From Bacteroidota bacterium (lineage in GTDB: Bacteria > Bacteroidota > Ignavibacteria > UBA10030 > UBA8401): 64,000 nucleotides of DNA. The translations under genes were made by a program, and so were the position numbers. The notes under the pieces are model-generated. The model searched no databases. It was not told where the DNA came from and worked only from the letters and a program-made list of their open reading frames with translations. Numbering within the stretch: position 1 is the stretch's first letter; each line of letters begins with the position of its first letter. Of this stretch, positions 34,271-43,479 are shown piece by piece. The DNA lies in assembly GCA_030679145.1 (NCBI GenBank), contig JAUXTU010000121.1, positions 1-64,000 on the forward strand. The letters run 5' to 3'.

Positions 34271-36166
34271 ATGAACCGATTATTATGCATCTTTTTAATT
34301 TTTGCTGTTGTCTCAATTTCTTTTGCTCAGCCCCCGAATAATTTAACAGGATTAAAAATCTGTATTGATCCCGGACATGGCGGTAATAATGCATCGAATG
34401 ATCGTCGAATTGAACCTGATCCGGGAAATGTATTTTGGGAATCAGAAGGAAATTTTAGAAAAGCATTGTGGCTCCGTACGTTGTTGCAGCAGCGAGGTGC
34501 AACAGTTTTTCTTACTCGTGAAACAAATACATATCCTGATGATATTGACCCAACATTAACTCAACGATGGGAATTTGCCAACACAAATAATGTGAATTGG
34601 TTTCATTCAATTCATAGTAATGCAGGGGGTGGTTTATATACGATGGTGTTGTTAAAAGAAAACATCAGTACGCGACTGCCTGCATTTTCGCAAGCAGTTG
34701 ATATGTCGAGTTTTATTTACACTAATATTCGTGCAAAGTTACGAACAAATGCTTCGGGCGGAAATATTACAGGTTACCCTGGAGTTTATAAGGATTATAC
34801 TTTCTATGGTGGGACCAGTGGAGGATTTAATCTTGGAGTTCTTAATGGACTTGTAATGCCGGGTGAACTTTCTGAAGGGTCATTTCATGATGGATTTCCG
34901 GAAACACGACGATTACTGAACAATGATTATCGTAAAACCGAAGCCTATGGAATATTGAATGGATTTGTTGAGTATTATAAAATACCTTATGACACTCTTG
35001 GTATGATCATCGGCTCACAGAAAGACGGGGCAACTCCGATCAATAATGTCGTAGTTCGATTACTTCCCAACAATAAAATTTACAATGGTGACATATTCAA
35101 CAATGGATTTTTTCTTTTTGATTCACTTCCTCCCGGAAATTACAAAGTTGTTTATGAAACTCCCGGATTTTCGGTTGATACGGTAAGTCTTTCGTTAATT
35201 GCTACTCCAAAATTAGTGAAAAGTTCTTTACCCGAGCAAGGTAAAACTGCGGTCTCTCGAACAGCTTCAATTGTAATTGAATTTCTTCAGGCGATGGATA
35301 CTGCATTGGTACGAACAAAATTTTCAACCGCACCAATTGTTGAAGGGATAATCTCATGGAGCAATCAAAACAAAACTTTAACATTTACTCCGAAGAATCC
35401 TTTGGGATTTTATCAAAATTATGATGTTACTTTGGTTGGCATGGGCAACACGAAGCAGCCAACCACATTTGTTGACAACAAAACAGTTACAACGACCACC
35501 GGATTGGCAAATTATGCATTATCATTTCAAACCGAACAATTGCCTCCATATATAATTCTTACACAGCCAAAATCAGATGATACTGCTTTTGTCGTTTCAA
35601 AACAGATTGGGATAAAATTTTCTGTAACAATGGATACCGCCAGCGTACGAGCTGCTCTTTCAATTGTACCGCTAGTTGGAGGTACATTTTCTTGGTCTCA
35701 ATTGAATACAACACTTCTCATTACACCAACCGGAGGTTTACCGTTTAATACTAATTATACAGTAACAATCGGTAGCGAGGCAAAATCCATTTATGGAAAA
35801 CCGATTGATGCTAATCGAGATAGTATTTCAGGTGATCCATTTATATTTAAATTTAGGACACAATCTAACCCTCTTTCGGTTAATCGGAATGAACAACAGC
35901 CGATGATATTTTCCCTCAATCAAAATTATCCCAATCCATTTAATCCTTCAACAACAATCGGATTTTCTATTGCTGAATTGAGTTCTGTTTCACTTGCTAT
36001 TTACGATGTTCTTGGAAGGGAAGTATCTGTTTTAGTGAATGAAAAACTGAGTCAGGGAGAATATTCGATCCAATGGGATGCTAAAAATTATTCGAGCGGA
36101 ATGTACCTCTATAAACTTGCCACGGAAAAGTATACTTCAATTAAGCGGATGATGTTGGTAAAATAG
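34271..36166 (+). CDS. Exported N-acetylmuramoyl-L-alanine amidase with sorting domain
   Basis: 631 residues from ATG 34271, preferred because AGGAGG (34256-34261) lies nine bases ahead and a signal peptide (MNRLLCIFLIFAVVSISFA) follows. Residues ~28-230 form an Amidase_3 domain: IDPGHGGN with zinc His, ESEGNF with zinc Glu, SIHSNAGG with zinc His and GELSEGSF with the catalytic Glu. Then a carboxypeptidase-regulatory-like domain (FLFDSLPPGNYKV), two Ig-like (Big_5) domains and a C-terminal sorting domain with NYPNPFNPSTT and IYDVLGREVS. It would cut the MurNAc-alanine bond of peptidoglycan, outside the cell. Confidence 0.9.
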   Translation: MNRLLCIFLIFAVVSISFAQPPNNLTGLKICIDPGHGGNNASNDRRIEPDPGNVFWESEGNFRKALWLRTLLQQRGATVFLTRETNTYPDDIDPTLTQRWEFANTNNVNWFHSIHSNAGGGLYTMVLLKENISTRLPAFSQAVDMSSFIYTNIRAKLRTNASGGNITGYPGVYKDYTFYGGTSGGFNLGVLNGLVMPGELSEGSFHDGFPETRRLLNNDYRKTEAYGILNGFVEYYKIPYDTLGMIIGSQKDGATPINNVVVRLLPNNKIYNGDIFNNGFFLFDSLPPGNYKVVYETPGFSVDTVSLSLIATPKLVKSSLPEQGKTAVSRTASIVIEFLQAMDTALVRTKFSTAPIVEGIISWSNQNKTLTFTPKNPLGFYQNYDVTLVGMGNTKQPTTFVDNKTVTTTTGLANYALSFQTEQLPPYIILTQPKSDDTAFVVSKQIGIKFSVTMDTASVRAALSIVPLVGGTFSWSQLNTTLLITPTGGLPFNTNYTVTIGSEAKSIYGKPIDANRDSISGDPFIFKFRTQSNPLSVNRNEQQPMIFSLNQNYPNPFNPSTTIGFSIAELSSVSLAIYDVLGREVSVLVNEKLSQGEYSIQWDAKNYSSGMYLYKLATEKYTSIKRMMLVK

Positions 36167-36194
36167 ATTGGTTATATAATATTTTTCTAAAAAC

Positions 36195-36223
36195 GGGGCA
36201 AGTGTTTTTTGCCCCATTTTTAT
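36195..36223 (+). terminator. Intrinsic terminator after the amidase gene
   Basis: GGGGCAA (36195-36201) pairs with TTGCCCC (36209-36215), followed by ATTTTTATT. It separates the exported-protein trio from the tRNA gene. Confidence 0.85.
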
Positions 36224-36273
36224 TCCTGATTCCGTACTTTTTATTCACCCTCGTTTTTTGTATTTTCTTTTAC

Positions 36274-36346
36274 GTTCTCGTAGTTCAAGTGGATAGAACC
36301 GGAGTTTCCTAAACTTCTAATCGCAGTTCGAGTCTGCGCGAGAACA
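36274..36346 (+). tRNA. tRNA-Arg (anticodon CCT)
   Basis: The 73-base cloverleaf folds completely: acceptor GTTCTCG/CGAGAAC, D-stem GTTC/GAAC with loop AAGTGGATA, anticodon stem GGAGT/ACTTC with loop TTCCTAA, a four-base variable loop, and T-stem CGCAG/CTGCG with loop TTCGAGT; discriminator A. The anticodon CCT reads AGG arginine codons. CCA is not encoded (CAA follows). It stands 43 bases ahead of proS. Confidence 0.96.
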
Positions 36347-36389
36347 CAAGTTCTCTCATACTTATTTCATCATTAATTATCAATTATCG

Positions 36390-38084
36390 ATGCGTTTATC
36401 TAAAGGTTTTTTCCCGACCGTAAAAGAAGTTCCCTCTGATGCTGTAATTCCAAGTCATCAATTAATGATTCGAGCCGGATTAATGCGCCAGTTGGCAGCC
36501 GGGATATTTTCATTCCTGCCGATCGGTTATTCGGTGATGAAAAAAGTAATGAACATCATCCGCGAAGAGATGGATGCGATCGGCGGACAGGAATTTCATC
36601 TTCCAGCATTGAATCCGATTGAATTATGGGAGGAAACAGACCGCGTAAAAGCGTTCGGCGATATCATGTTTCACATTAAGAATCGTGCAATGGTGCTGGC
36701 ACCAACGCATGAGGAAGTAATCACCAATATTGCAAAGAATCATGTGAAGTCGCACAACCAAATGCCGCAGATTTGGTACCAGATCCAGACAAAATTCAGA
36801 AATGAGCCGAGACCAAAATCCGGTGTATTGCGCGGCAGACAGTTTACAATGAAAGATTCGTACAGCATGGATTCATCGTGGGAAGGGTTGGATAAAAGTT
36901 ACGATCTTCATGCAGAAGCCTACAAAAAGATCTATACTCGATGCGGTCTGAACTTTTATATTGTAGGAGCCTCAAGCGGAGCAATGGGTGGAAGCGGATC
37001 TCAAGAATTTATGGTTGAATCCAATGCAGGCGAAGATAATCTTGCAGTTTGTGTGGAAAGCGGATATGCGGCAAATGTTGAGATTGCAACTTCCAATGTT
37101 CCGAAAGCAGAACGCAAATCAGAAAGCAAACCGCTTCAAGAAATCCATACTCCCAATTGTAAATCGATTGATGAAGTTGCTTCATTTTTAAAATTACCGA
37201 CAACTCAATGTGCAAAATCGCTGATATTTATCAATGCCAATCAACCGATTCTTGTTTTAATGCTTGGTAACGATCAATTGAATGAATCAAAATTGCAAGC
37301 TGTCTTCGGTCAGGATATTCGTCCCGCGCAACCCGAAGAATTATTGAAATTCACCGGTGCTGATGCAGGTTCAATTGGTCCGGTCGGCTTAAAGAACTTC
37401 ACGATTGTTGCCGATAAGCGTCTTGAAAACGCCAACGGTCTTGTGTGCGGTGCAAACAAAAATGATTATCATTTGCTCGACCTCGATCTTCAACGGGATG
37501 CGCAAATTAAATCATATCATGATTTCCGTTCAGTTGAAGAAGGTGAACTTTCGCCCGATGGAAAAGGAAAGCTTCGCATTATCAAAGGAATTGAAGTTGG
37601 GCATATTTTCAAATTGGGAACGAAATATTCCGTTGCAATGAAAGCTAATTTCCTTGATAAAGATGGAAAAGAAAATCCGATCATTATGGGAAGTTACGGG
37701 ATTGGTGTTGAACGAATCGTTGCTTGCCATATTGAACAGCATCACGATGAATTTGGGATCAAATGGCAAAAATCAATTGCCCCGTACGATGTACATTTGA
37801 TCTGTGTGAATATGAATTCGGAATCTGTGGTTAGTAAAGCCGAAGAGATCTATTCAAAACTTGAAAAGAATGGAATTTCTGTTCTGTTTGATGATAGAAC
37901 AGATGCAAGTCCCGGATTCAAATTCAAAGATGCTGATCTTTTAGGAATGCCGCTGCAAGTTATCGTCGGTGAGAAGAATCTGAAGAATGGTCAGATAGAA
38001 ATTAAAGAGAGAAACAGCGGAGAGCGAAGAACTGCTTCAGTTGATGCCATTATTGAAGAAGTTGTGAAGTTTGTAAATGCTTAA
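36390..38084 (+). CDS. proS: Prolyl-tRNA synthetase, bacterial type
   Basis: 564 residues, class II synthetase of the long bacterial form. The catalytic core (FLPIGYSVMKK, LAPTHEEV, RPKSGVLRGRQFTMKDSYS) is interrupted by the INS editing domain (~residues 225-385), which hydrolyses Ala-tRNA(Pro). The anticodon-binding domain closes the protein (FDDRTDASPGFKFKDADLLG). Good match along the whole length. Confidence 0.97.
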   Translation: MRLSKGFFPTVKEVPSDAVIPSHQLMIRAGLMRQLAAGIFSFLPIGYSVMKKVMNIIREEMDAIGGQEFHLPALNPIELWEETDRVKAFGDIMFHIKNRAMVLAPTHEEVITNIAKNHVKSHNQMPQIWYQIQTKFRNEPRPKSGVLRGRQFTMKDSYSMDSSWEGLDKSYDLHAEAYKKIYTRCGLNFYIVGASSGAMGGSGSQEFMVESNAGEDNLAVCVESGYAANVEIATSNVPKAERKSESKPLQEIHTPNCKSIDEVASFLKLPTTQCAKSLIFINANQPILVLMLGNDQLNESKLQAVFGQDIRPAQPEELLKFTGADAGSIGPVGLKNFTIVADKRLENANGLVCGANKNDYHLLDLDLQRDAQIKSYHDFRSVEEGELSPDGKGKLRIIKGIEVGHIFKLGTKYSVAMKANFLDKDGKENPIIMGSYGIGVERIVACHIEQHHDEFGIKWQKSIAPYDVHLICVNMNSESVVSKAEEIYSKLEKNGISVLFDDRTDASPGFKFKDADLLGMPLQVIVGEKNLKNGQIEIKERNSGERRTASVDAIIEEVVKFVNA

Positions 38085-38137
38085 ATGTTGTTTTCAATAT
38101 TGTAATCCTGCAATCTTGTAATTTTGAAATTCTAAGA

Positions 38138-41100
38138 ATGTCCCAATTTATACACCTACACAATCATACGCACTATTCTTTGTTGGACGGTGCATCAACA
38201 GTTGAAACCCTAATAAAAGCGGCGGAAGATAATAATATGCCTGCTGTTGCACTGACCGATCATGGAGTATTGTTCGGGGCAATCGAATTCTACAAAAAAG
38301 CAAAAAAGAAAAATATTAAACCGATCATCGGCTGTGAAGTGTATATTCTTACAAAAGGGAGTCGCTTCAATAAATCAAAAGAAAGAGATGACGGGAATGA
38401 CCTGCTTGTTTCCGATGGTAAATCAAAAAAGAAACGAGATTATCATCATCTTATTCTTTTGTGTAAAGACAATGTTGGTTACAAAAATCTTATCAAACTT
38501 GTAACGCTCGGTCATACCGAAGGATACTATTACAAACCTCGCATCGATTTCGATCTTCTTTCAAAACATCACGAAGGGCTTGTCTGTCTTTCCGCATGTG
38601 CTGGCGGAGTTGTTGCAAATCCATTGATTAGCGGAGATTACGAAGAGGCGAAAGAGATCGCAAAGATGTATAAAGATCTCTTTGGTGACGATTTCTATTT
38701 AGAAATTCAAGATCACGGAATTCCAGCCGAAAAGATTGTTCTTCGAGACATGCCAAAAATTGCGAAAGAACTGGATATTAAACTTGTAGCGACAAATGAC
38801 AGTCATTATGTAAAACGCGAACATGCTATTGCTCATAATATCATGCTTCTCATTCCAGAAGCAAGCGCTAATGATGTTCCTGATATCACAAATCTTCGCT
38901 ACGGCACTGACCAGATCTATTTCAAATCCGAAAAAGAGATGGTTGAATTGTTCAAGGATTTTCCCGACGCAATTGCAAATACTCTCGAGATCACTGAGAA
39001 ATGCAATTTGAAATTGAATTTAGGCGAAAATCAAATGCCTAAATTTCCAATTCCTCTTGATGCTGGTGTAACAACGCTTGAAGAATATCTTGAAAAAATT
39101 GCATGGGAAGGACTACGAAAACGATACAAAGAAATTACACCAGTCATCGATGCGCGAATGCGTCACGAGATCAGTGTTATTAATCGAATGGGATATGCCG
39201 GTTACTTTTTGATCGTTGCTGATTTCATCAAAGCAGCACGAGATCGCGGAGTGATGGTTGGACCCGGTCGTGGAAGTGCCGCAGGAAGTATTGTTGCTTT
39301 TGCAACACAGATAACGAATGTCGATCCGTTGAAATACGATCTTCTGTTTGAACGATTCTTGAATCCCGATCGTATTTCAATGCCCGATATCGACGTCGAT
39401 TTTTCCGATTGGAAACGCGATATCGTTATCAAATATGTTCGTGAAAAATACGGTGAAGAAAATGTTGCACAGATCATCACGTTCGGAACACTTTCTTCAA
39501 AGGCTGTTTTAAAAGATGTTGCCCGTGTTCTTGGTATTCCGCTTTCTATTGTGGAAAGTATTACGAAACAAATTCCAACGTTTCAAGGTAAGGTTATGCC
39601 CATTCAGGAAGCATTGGATACGCTTCCGGATCTTAAACCATTTAAGGAAAATGCTGATCCGAAAATACAGCAGATGTTTGAAGTTGCAAAAGTGCTTGAA
39701 GGAATGAATCGCAATGCCGGGATGCACGCTGCGGGAGTTGTGATCTCACCTGAACCATTGAGTAATTTGGTTCCGATGTATAAGACGCCATCTACTGAAT
39801 TGATGACTCAATTCACAATGAAGGGACTTGAAGATGCCGGACTTCTGAAGATGGACTTTCTCGGTTTACGAACATTAACCGTTATTGAGAATGCACTTGA
39901 GCAAATCAAAAAGAATCATGGCGTTGAAATCAACATTGATGAACTACCTGAAGACGATCAAAAGACATTTGATTTATTTGCGAAAGGACAAACGGTTGCT
40001 GTTTTTCAGTTTGAAAGTTCTGGAATGCAGGACTGGCTTCGCAAGTTGAAACCGAATTCCATCAGCGATCTTACGGCGATGAATGCATTGTATCGCCCCG
40101 GTCCAATGGAAAATATCGGCGATTTCATTAAGCGCAAACATGGTTTTGCAAAAATTGAATATCTCCATCCTAAGCTTGAAGTCACTCTAAAAGAAACATA
40201 CGGTGTTATTGTTTATCAAGAACAAGTAATGCGTATCGCTTCGGATATTGGCGGCTTTACGCTTGCAAAAGCTGATGTGATGCGCCGTGCAATGGGTAAA
40301 AAAGATAAAAAGATCATGGAGGGTCTTAAAGCTGAGTTCATTGATGGTGCTCAGAGCGCAAATAAATTGAGTGCTAAACTTGCCGGTGAGATATTCGATT
40401 TAATTGAAAAATTTGCCAGCTATGGATTCAATAAATCTCACTCGGTTGCTTATTCTATTATTGCATTTCAGACAGCGTATTTAAAAGCCCATTACCCTGC
40501 TGAATATATGGCAGCAACACTCACGTCAGAAATAAATAACACCGATAAGATTGTTCTCTTTATCGATGATTGCCGAAAATCTGGAATAGAAGTTTTACCT
40601 CCAGACGTAAACGAGAGTGAACGGGATTTCACTGTAACAAAAGGCGGAATCCGGTTTGGACTTGCAGCAATTAAAAATGTTGGTTCCAATGCAGTTGATG
40701 CAATCGTTCGTGCACGTACCGAGAAAGGAAAATTTGTCTCGCTCTATGATTTCTGCCTGAAAGTTGATCTTCGTATTTGCACAAAGAAAACAATTGAAGG
40801 TTTGGTTCTTGCTGGAGCATTTGACGGGATTACCAAAAACCGAGCGCAGCTGTATAAATCAGTTGAACAGATGGTGCAGTCTGCTGCAGGTGCGCAGGAA
40901 CAACAGCAGCGAGGGCAGGATAGTTTGTTCGGTGGTGATCCGCACGCAACGGTAAAAGTAAATCATGAGCCGCAGCTTCCTATTATACCGATGTGGAAGG
41001 ATGCTGAAAAATTAGCAAAAGAAAAAGAAGTTCTTGGATTTTATGTCTCAGGTCATCCGTTGTTAAAATATGAGAAAGAGATTAATGCATTTGCTACGGT

Positions 41101-41629
41101 TCATCTAGGTGATGTGGAAGGGATGAAGAGTGGAACGGTGAAAGCCGGCGGTATCATTTCCAGTATCAAAAAGAAGATCGACAAAAAAGGGAACACGATG
41201 GCATTCATCACCATCGAAGATTTTACAGGAAAAGCTGAATGTGTTATATTCTCCAGTGTCTATAAAAAGAATGTTGAATTGCTTGAAGAAGAGAAAATGG
41301 TTTTAGTACAAGGGAAAGGTGAAGTAAGCGGTGATATTATTAAGATTATTGTTGATGAAATTTTGCCGATGGATGCTGTTCGAGAAAAATACGCAAAGAA
41401 AATTTTCTTCTTGCTCAATGCGGATGAAGTTACCGATATTACGCTCACAAAACTTCGTGAATTGATGGAAAAGAACAAAGGGAACTGCAATTGCTATTTT
41501 AATGTTGTAGGGAGGGAATTTGAAAAACAGCAGGTATTCTTATCGCGGAAATATAATATTAACCCGACCACTGAATTTGTAGAAAGCGTGCAAGAACTGC
41601 TTGGTAACCACGCCATTAAACTTTCATAA
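38138..41629 (+). CDS. dnaE: DNA polymerase III alpha subunit
   Basis: 1163 residues, the replicative polymerase. The N-terminal PHP domain begins with HLHNHTHYSLLDGA (histidine motif). The palm acidic motif PDIDVDF lies near residues 412-418, with GPGRGSAAGS ahead of it, NKSHSVAYS later and the C-terminal OB fold (~990-1070) after a Gln-rich linker (EQQQRGQD). No proofreading exonuclease is included; this is the DnaE1 type. Its start has no obvious Shine-Dalgarno. Confidence 0.97.
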   Translation: MSQFIHLHNHTHYSLLDGASTVETLIKAAEDNNMPAVALTDHGVLFGAIEFYKKAKKKNIKPIIGCEVYILTKGSRFNKSKERDDGNDLLVSDGKSKKKRDYHHLILLCKDNVGYKNLIKLVTLGHTEGYYYKPRIDFDLLSKHHEGLVCLSACAGGVVANPLISGDYEEAKEIAKMYKDLFGDDFYLEIQDHGIPAEKIVLRDMPKIAKELDIKLVATNDSHYVKREHAIAHNIMLLIPEASANDVPDITNLRYGTDQIYFKSEKEMVELFKDFPDAIANTLEITEKCNLKLNLGENQMPKFPIPLDAGVTTLEEYLEKIAWEGLRKRYKEITPVIDARMRHEISVINRMGYAGYFLIVADFIKAARDRGVMVGPGRGSAAGSIVAFATQITNVDPLKYDLLFERFLNPDRISMPDIDVDFSDWKRDIVIKYVREKYGEENVAQIITFGTLSSKAVLKDVARVLGIPLSIVESITKQIPTFQGKVMPIQEALDTLPDLKPFKENADPKIQQMFEVAKVLEGMNRNAGMHAAGVVISPEPLSNLVPMYKTPSTELMTQFTMKGLEDAGLLKMDFLGLRTLTVIENALEQIKKNHGVEINIDELPEDDQKTFDLFAKGQTVAVFQFESSGMQDWLRKLKPNSISDLTAMNALYRPGPMENIGDFIKRKHGFAKIEYLHPKLEVTLKETYGVIVYQEQVMRIASDIGGFTLAKADVMRRAMGKKDKKIMEGLKAEFIDGAQSANKLSAKLAGEIFDLIEKFASYGFNKSHSVAYSIIAFQTAYLKAHYPAEYMAATLTSEINNTDKIVLFIDDCRKSGIEVLPPDVNESERDFTVTKGGIRFGLAAIKNVGSNAVDAIVRARTEKGKFVSLYDFCLKVDLRICTKKTIEGLVLAGAFDGITKNRAQLYKSVEQMVQSAAGAQEQQQRGQDSLFGGDPHATVKVNHEPQLPIIPMWKDAEKLAKEKEVLGFYVSGHPLLKYEKEINAFATVHLGDVEGMKSGTVKAGGIISSIKKKIDKKGNTMAFITIEDFTGKAECVIFSSVYKKNVELLEEEKMVLVQGKGEVSGDIIKIIVDEILPMDAVREKYAKKIFFLLNADEVTDITLTKLRELMEKNKGNCNCYFNVVGREFEKQQVFLSRKYNINPTTEFVESVQELLGNHAIKLS

Positions 41630-41680
41630 ATAACATCGAATCGGTGTCTAACACCGGATTCATAATTTAAAGGAGCAATA

Positions 41681-42004
41681 ATGAAACCAGTAGAAGTAAC
41701 AGATGGAAATTTTAAGATCGAAGTGTTGGACTCTCAAACTCCTGTCCTCGTTGATTTTTGGGCAACGTGGTGTGGTCCGTGCAAGATGATCGCGCCGATT
41801 ATTGAAGAACTTGCCGGTGAATATCAAGGTAAAATGAAGTTTGGTAAACTTGATGTGGACTCCAATCCTCAGATTTCAATGCAGTTTGGAATTCGAAGTA
41901 TTCCAACAATGCTTGTTTTCAAAGGCGGAAAAGTTGTTGATCAAATAGTCGGTGCAATGCCTAAGAAGAGTTTGATCGAAAAGATCAGCCATCATATGAA
42001 TTAA
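41681..42004 (+). CDS. trxA: Thioredoxin
   Basis: 107 residues with the redox site WCGPCK (Cys31 and Cys34) and the cis-Pro loop in IRSIPTML. It is a standard-length cytoplasmic thioredoxin reducing protein disulfides. AAGGAG (41670-41675) lies five bases upstream of the ATG. A strong terminator follows. Confidence 0.97.
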   Translation: MKPVEVTDGNFKIEVLDSQTPVLVDFWATWCGPCKMIAPIIEELAGEYQGKMKFGKLDVDSNPQISMQFGIRSIPTMLVFKGGKVVDQIVGAMPKKSLIEKISHHMN

Positions 42005-42041
42005 AATGAAATCAGATAAAATGTTCTAAATTGAAGTAAAC

Positions 42042-42066
42042 ATCCCGCAAAAGCGGGATTTTTTTT
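42042..42066 (+). terminator. Intrinsic terminator after trxA
   Basis: ATCCCGC (42042-42048), loop AAAA, GCGGGAT (42053-42059), then a run of eight T residues to 42066. Canonical rho-independent terminator, separating trxA from the pilus-like module. Confidence 0.92.
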
Positions 42067-42136
42067 ACATAATGAATTAGTTATTTCTCATTTCAATAAA
42101 TTATGGAATGTCTATAAAAATTCGTACTTTCCAACT

Positions 42137-43453
42137 ATGGCAGAAAAACCATTCATATCGAACCAAAGAAGACCAATACAGCGGAAACCAGATAATTCAA
42201 CTTCCTCTATTTTCGGAAATAAGAGCAATAAGAAACCCGGTTCTTCCCAAACTGCTTTTCGTAAGAAAAAAGTTTTTCGATATAGTGTCCGCAGAGGTGC
42301 AAAAACTATCGAGGGTTTCCAAAATGCGTACAGTGCTGATGAAGTAAAACGGAACCTTGTTAGGCTTGGATTCAATGTAAAGTACGTCCGTCGCCATTAT
42401 GAATTTCAGCTTCATGCATCAAGCACAGAAATTGTTAGTTTTGTAACGACCAGTGCGCGATTGCTGGAACAAAAAATTCCATATAGCGAAGTGCTTCAAA
42501 TCATGGCGAACAATGCCAAGGATCGTTACCTGAAAGGTGCGCTGAGGAATATTATCTTAGATCTTAAAAATGGTGTTGATTCAAAAGATGCCTTTATCAA
42601 ACAAGAAAAAGTATTCGGCGAACATGTGGCTTTAATGCTTGGAATCGCATCAAAAAGCGGAGAGATGACAGCGATTTTTAAGAGTGTAGCAATATTGGTT
42701 GAACGGCAAACGGAGTTTAAAAAAGGTTTAATAAGCTCTCTTATTATGCCCGCCATAACCTCCCTTACAGTATTAGGTGCTATTATTTTTTACGCAGTAT
42801 ATCTCGTTCCCAAAATGATGGCGATGTTGGGACCAATGATGGAAACAACTCCGCCGCTTACTGCGGCAACGATGATCTTCAGTGAATTTTTAAAAGAGAA
42901 TTATGTTTGGATGTCAATTCTTATGGTTCTTGGTCTTGGCAGTTTTTATGCATATTTAATGACTGAAAATGGAAAACTTGCACGCGATAAGTATATTATT
43001 AAAATACCATATATTGGAAATATTTTGCGAAGCACAAGTACGGAAATATTTTGTCGTGTGTTAAGTATCTTATATACATCATCAAGCGAAAATGTGGATG
43101 CAATTCAAATTGCTGCCGATGCAAGCGGAAGTTCATATCTTTCTTACCGGATAAGGATGGTAACAATCCCCAGTATGCTCAGATATGGAACCGATCTTGG
43201 CAAGGCATTGAATGCGGCAGAATTTTTCCCGGATGTTTTTGTCTCTCGATTTAGCACAGCTACCGAAACAGGTGCTGTAAAAGATACCGCATTGCAGGTT
43301 GCAGATTTTTATCAGTTGGAAAATCAATTTTCGATGAAGAACTTGATGAGTGTTATTGAGATTTCTATAACAATCGTCATTATGGCGGCATTAGTATTCT
43401 TAACACTTCTTTCGACAGAGACTGCTTCGTTGAATATACAACCAAGCATGTAA
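42137..43453 (+). CDS. Type II secretion/type IV pilus inner-membrane platform protein (GspF/PilC-like)
   Basis: 438 residues. After a 45-residue basic, Ser/Asn-rich cytoplasmic extension comes a GspF start (FRYSVRRGAKTIEGFQNAYSADEV), then two T2SF repeats (ARLLEQKIPYSEVLQIMA ~residues 97-114 and CRVLSILYTSSSENVDAI ~305-322). Three transmembrane helices lie near residues 205-225, 255-275 and 410-430. It should be the membrane platform on which the ATPase of the next gene acts. The extended N-terminus is unusual. Confidence 0.9.
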   Translation: MAEKPFISNQRRPIQRKPDNSTSSIFGNKSNKKPGSSQTAFRKKKVFRYSVRRGAKTIEGFQNAYSADEVKRNLVRLGFNVKYVRRHYEFQLHASSTEIVSFVTTSARLLEQKIPYSEVLQIMANNAKDRYLKGALRNIILDLKNGVDSKDAFIKQEKVFGEHVALMLGIASKSGEMTAIFKSVAILVERQTEFKKGLISSLIMPAITSLTVLGAIIFYAVYLVPKMMAMLGPMMETTPPLTAATMIFSEFLKENYVWMSILMVLGLGSFYAYLMTENGKLARDKYIIKIPYIGNILRSTSTEIFCRVLSILYTSSSENVDAIQIAADASGSSYLSYRIRMVTIPSMLRYGTDLGKALNAAEFFPDVFVSRFSTATETGAVKDTALQVADFYQLENQFSMKNLMSVIEISITIVIMAALVFLTLLSTETASLNIQPSM

Positions 43454-43479
43454 TTGTCTTTTGAACTAAGGAAAAAAAT

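Noticed and set aside
38085-38137. Short degenerate repeats of TTGTAATCCTG/TGCAATCTTG in the gap before dnaE
   Set aside because: Only about 30 bases long; a low-complexity spacer, no evidence of a tandem array or regulatory role.
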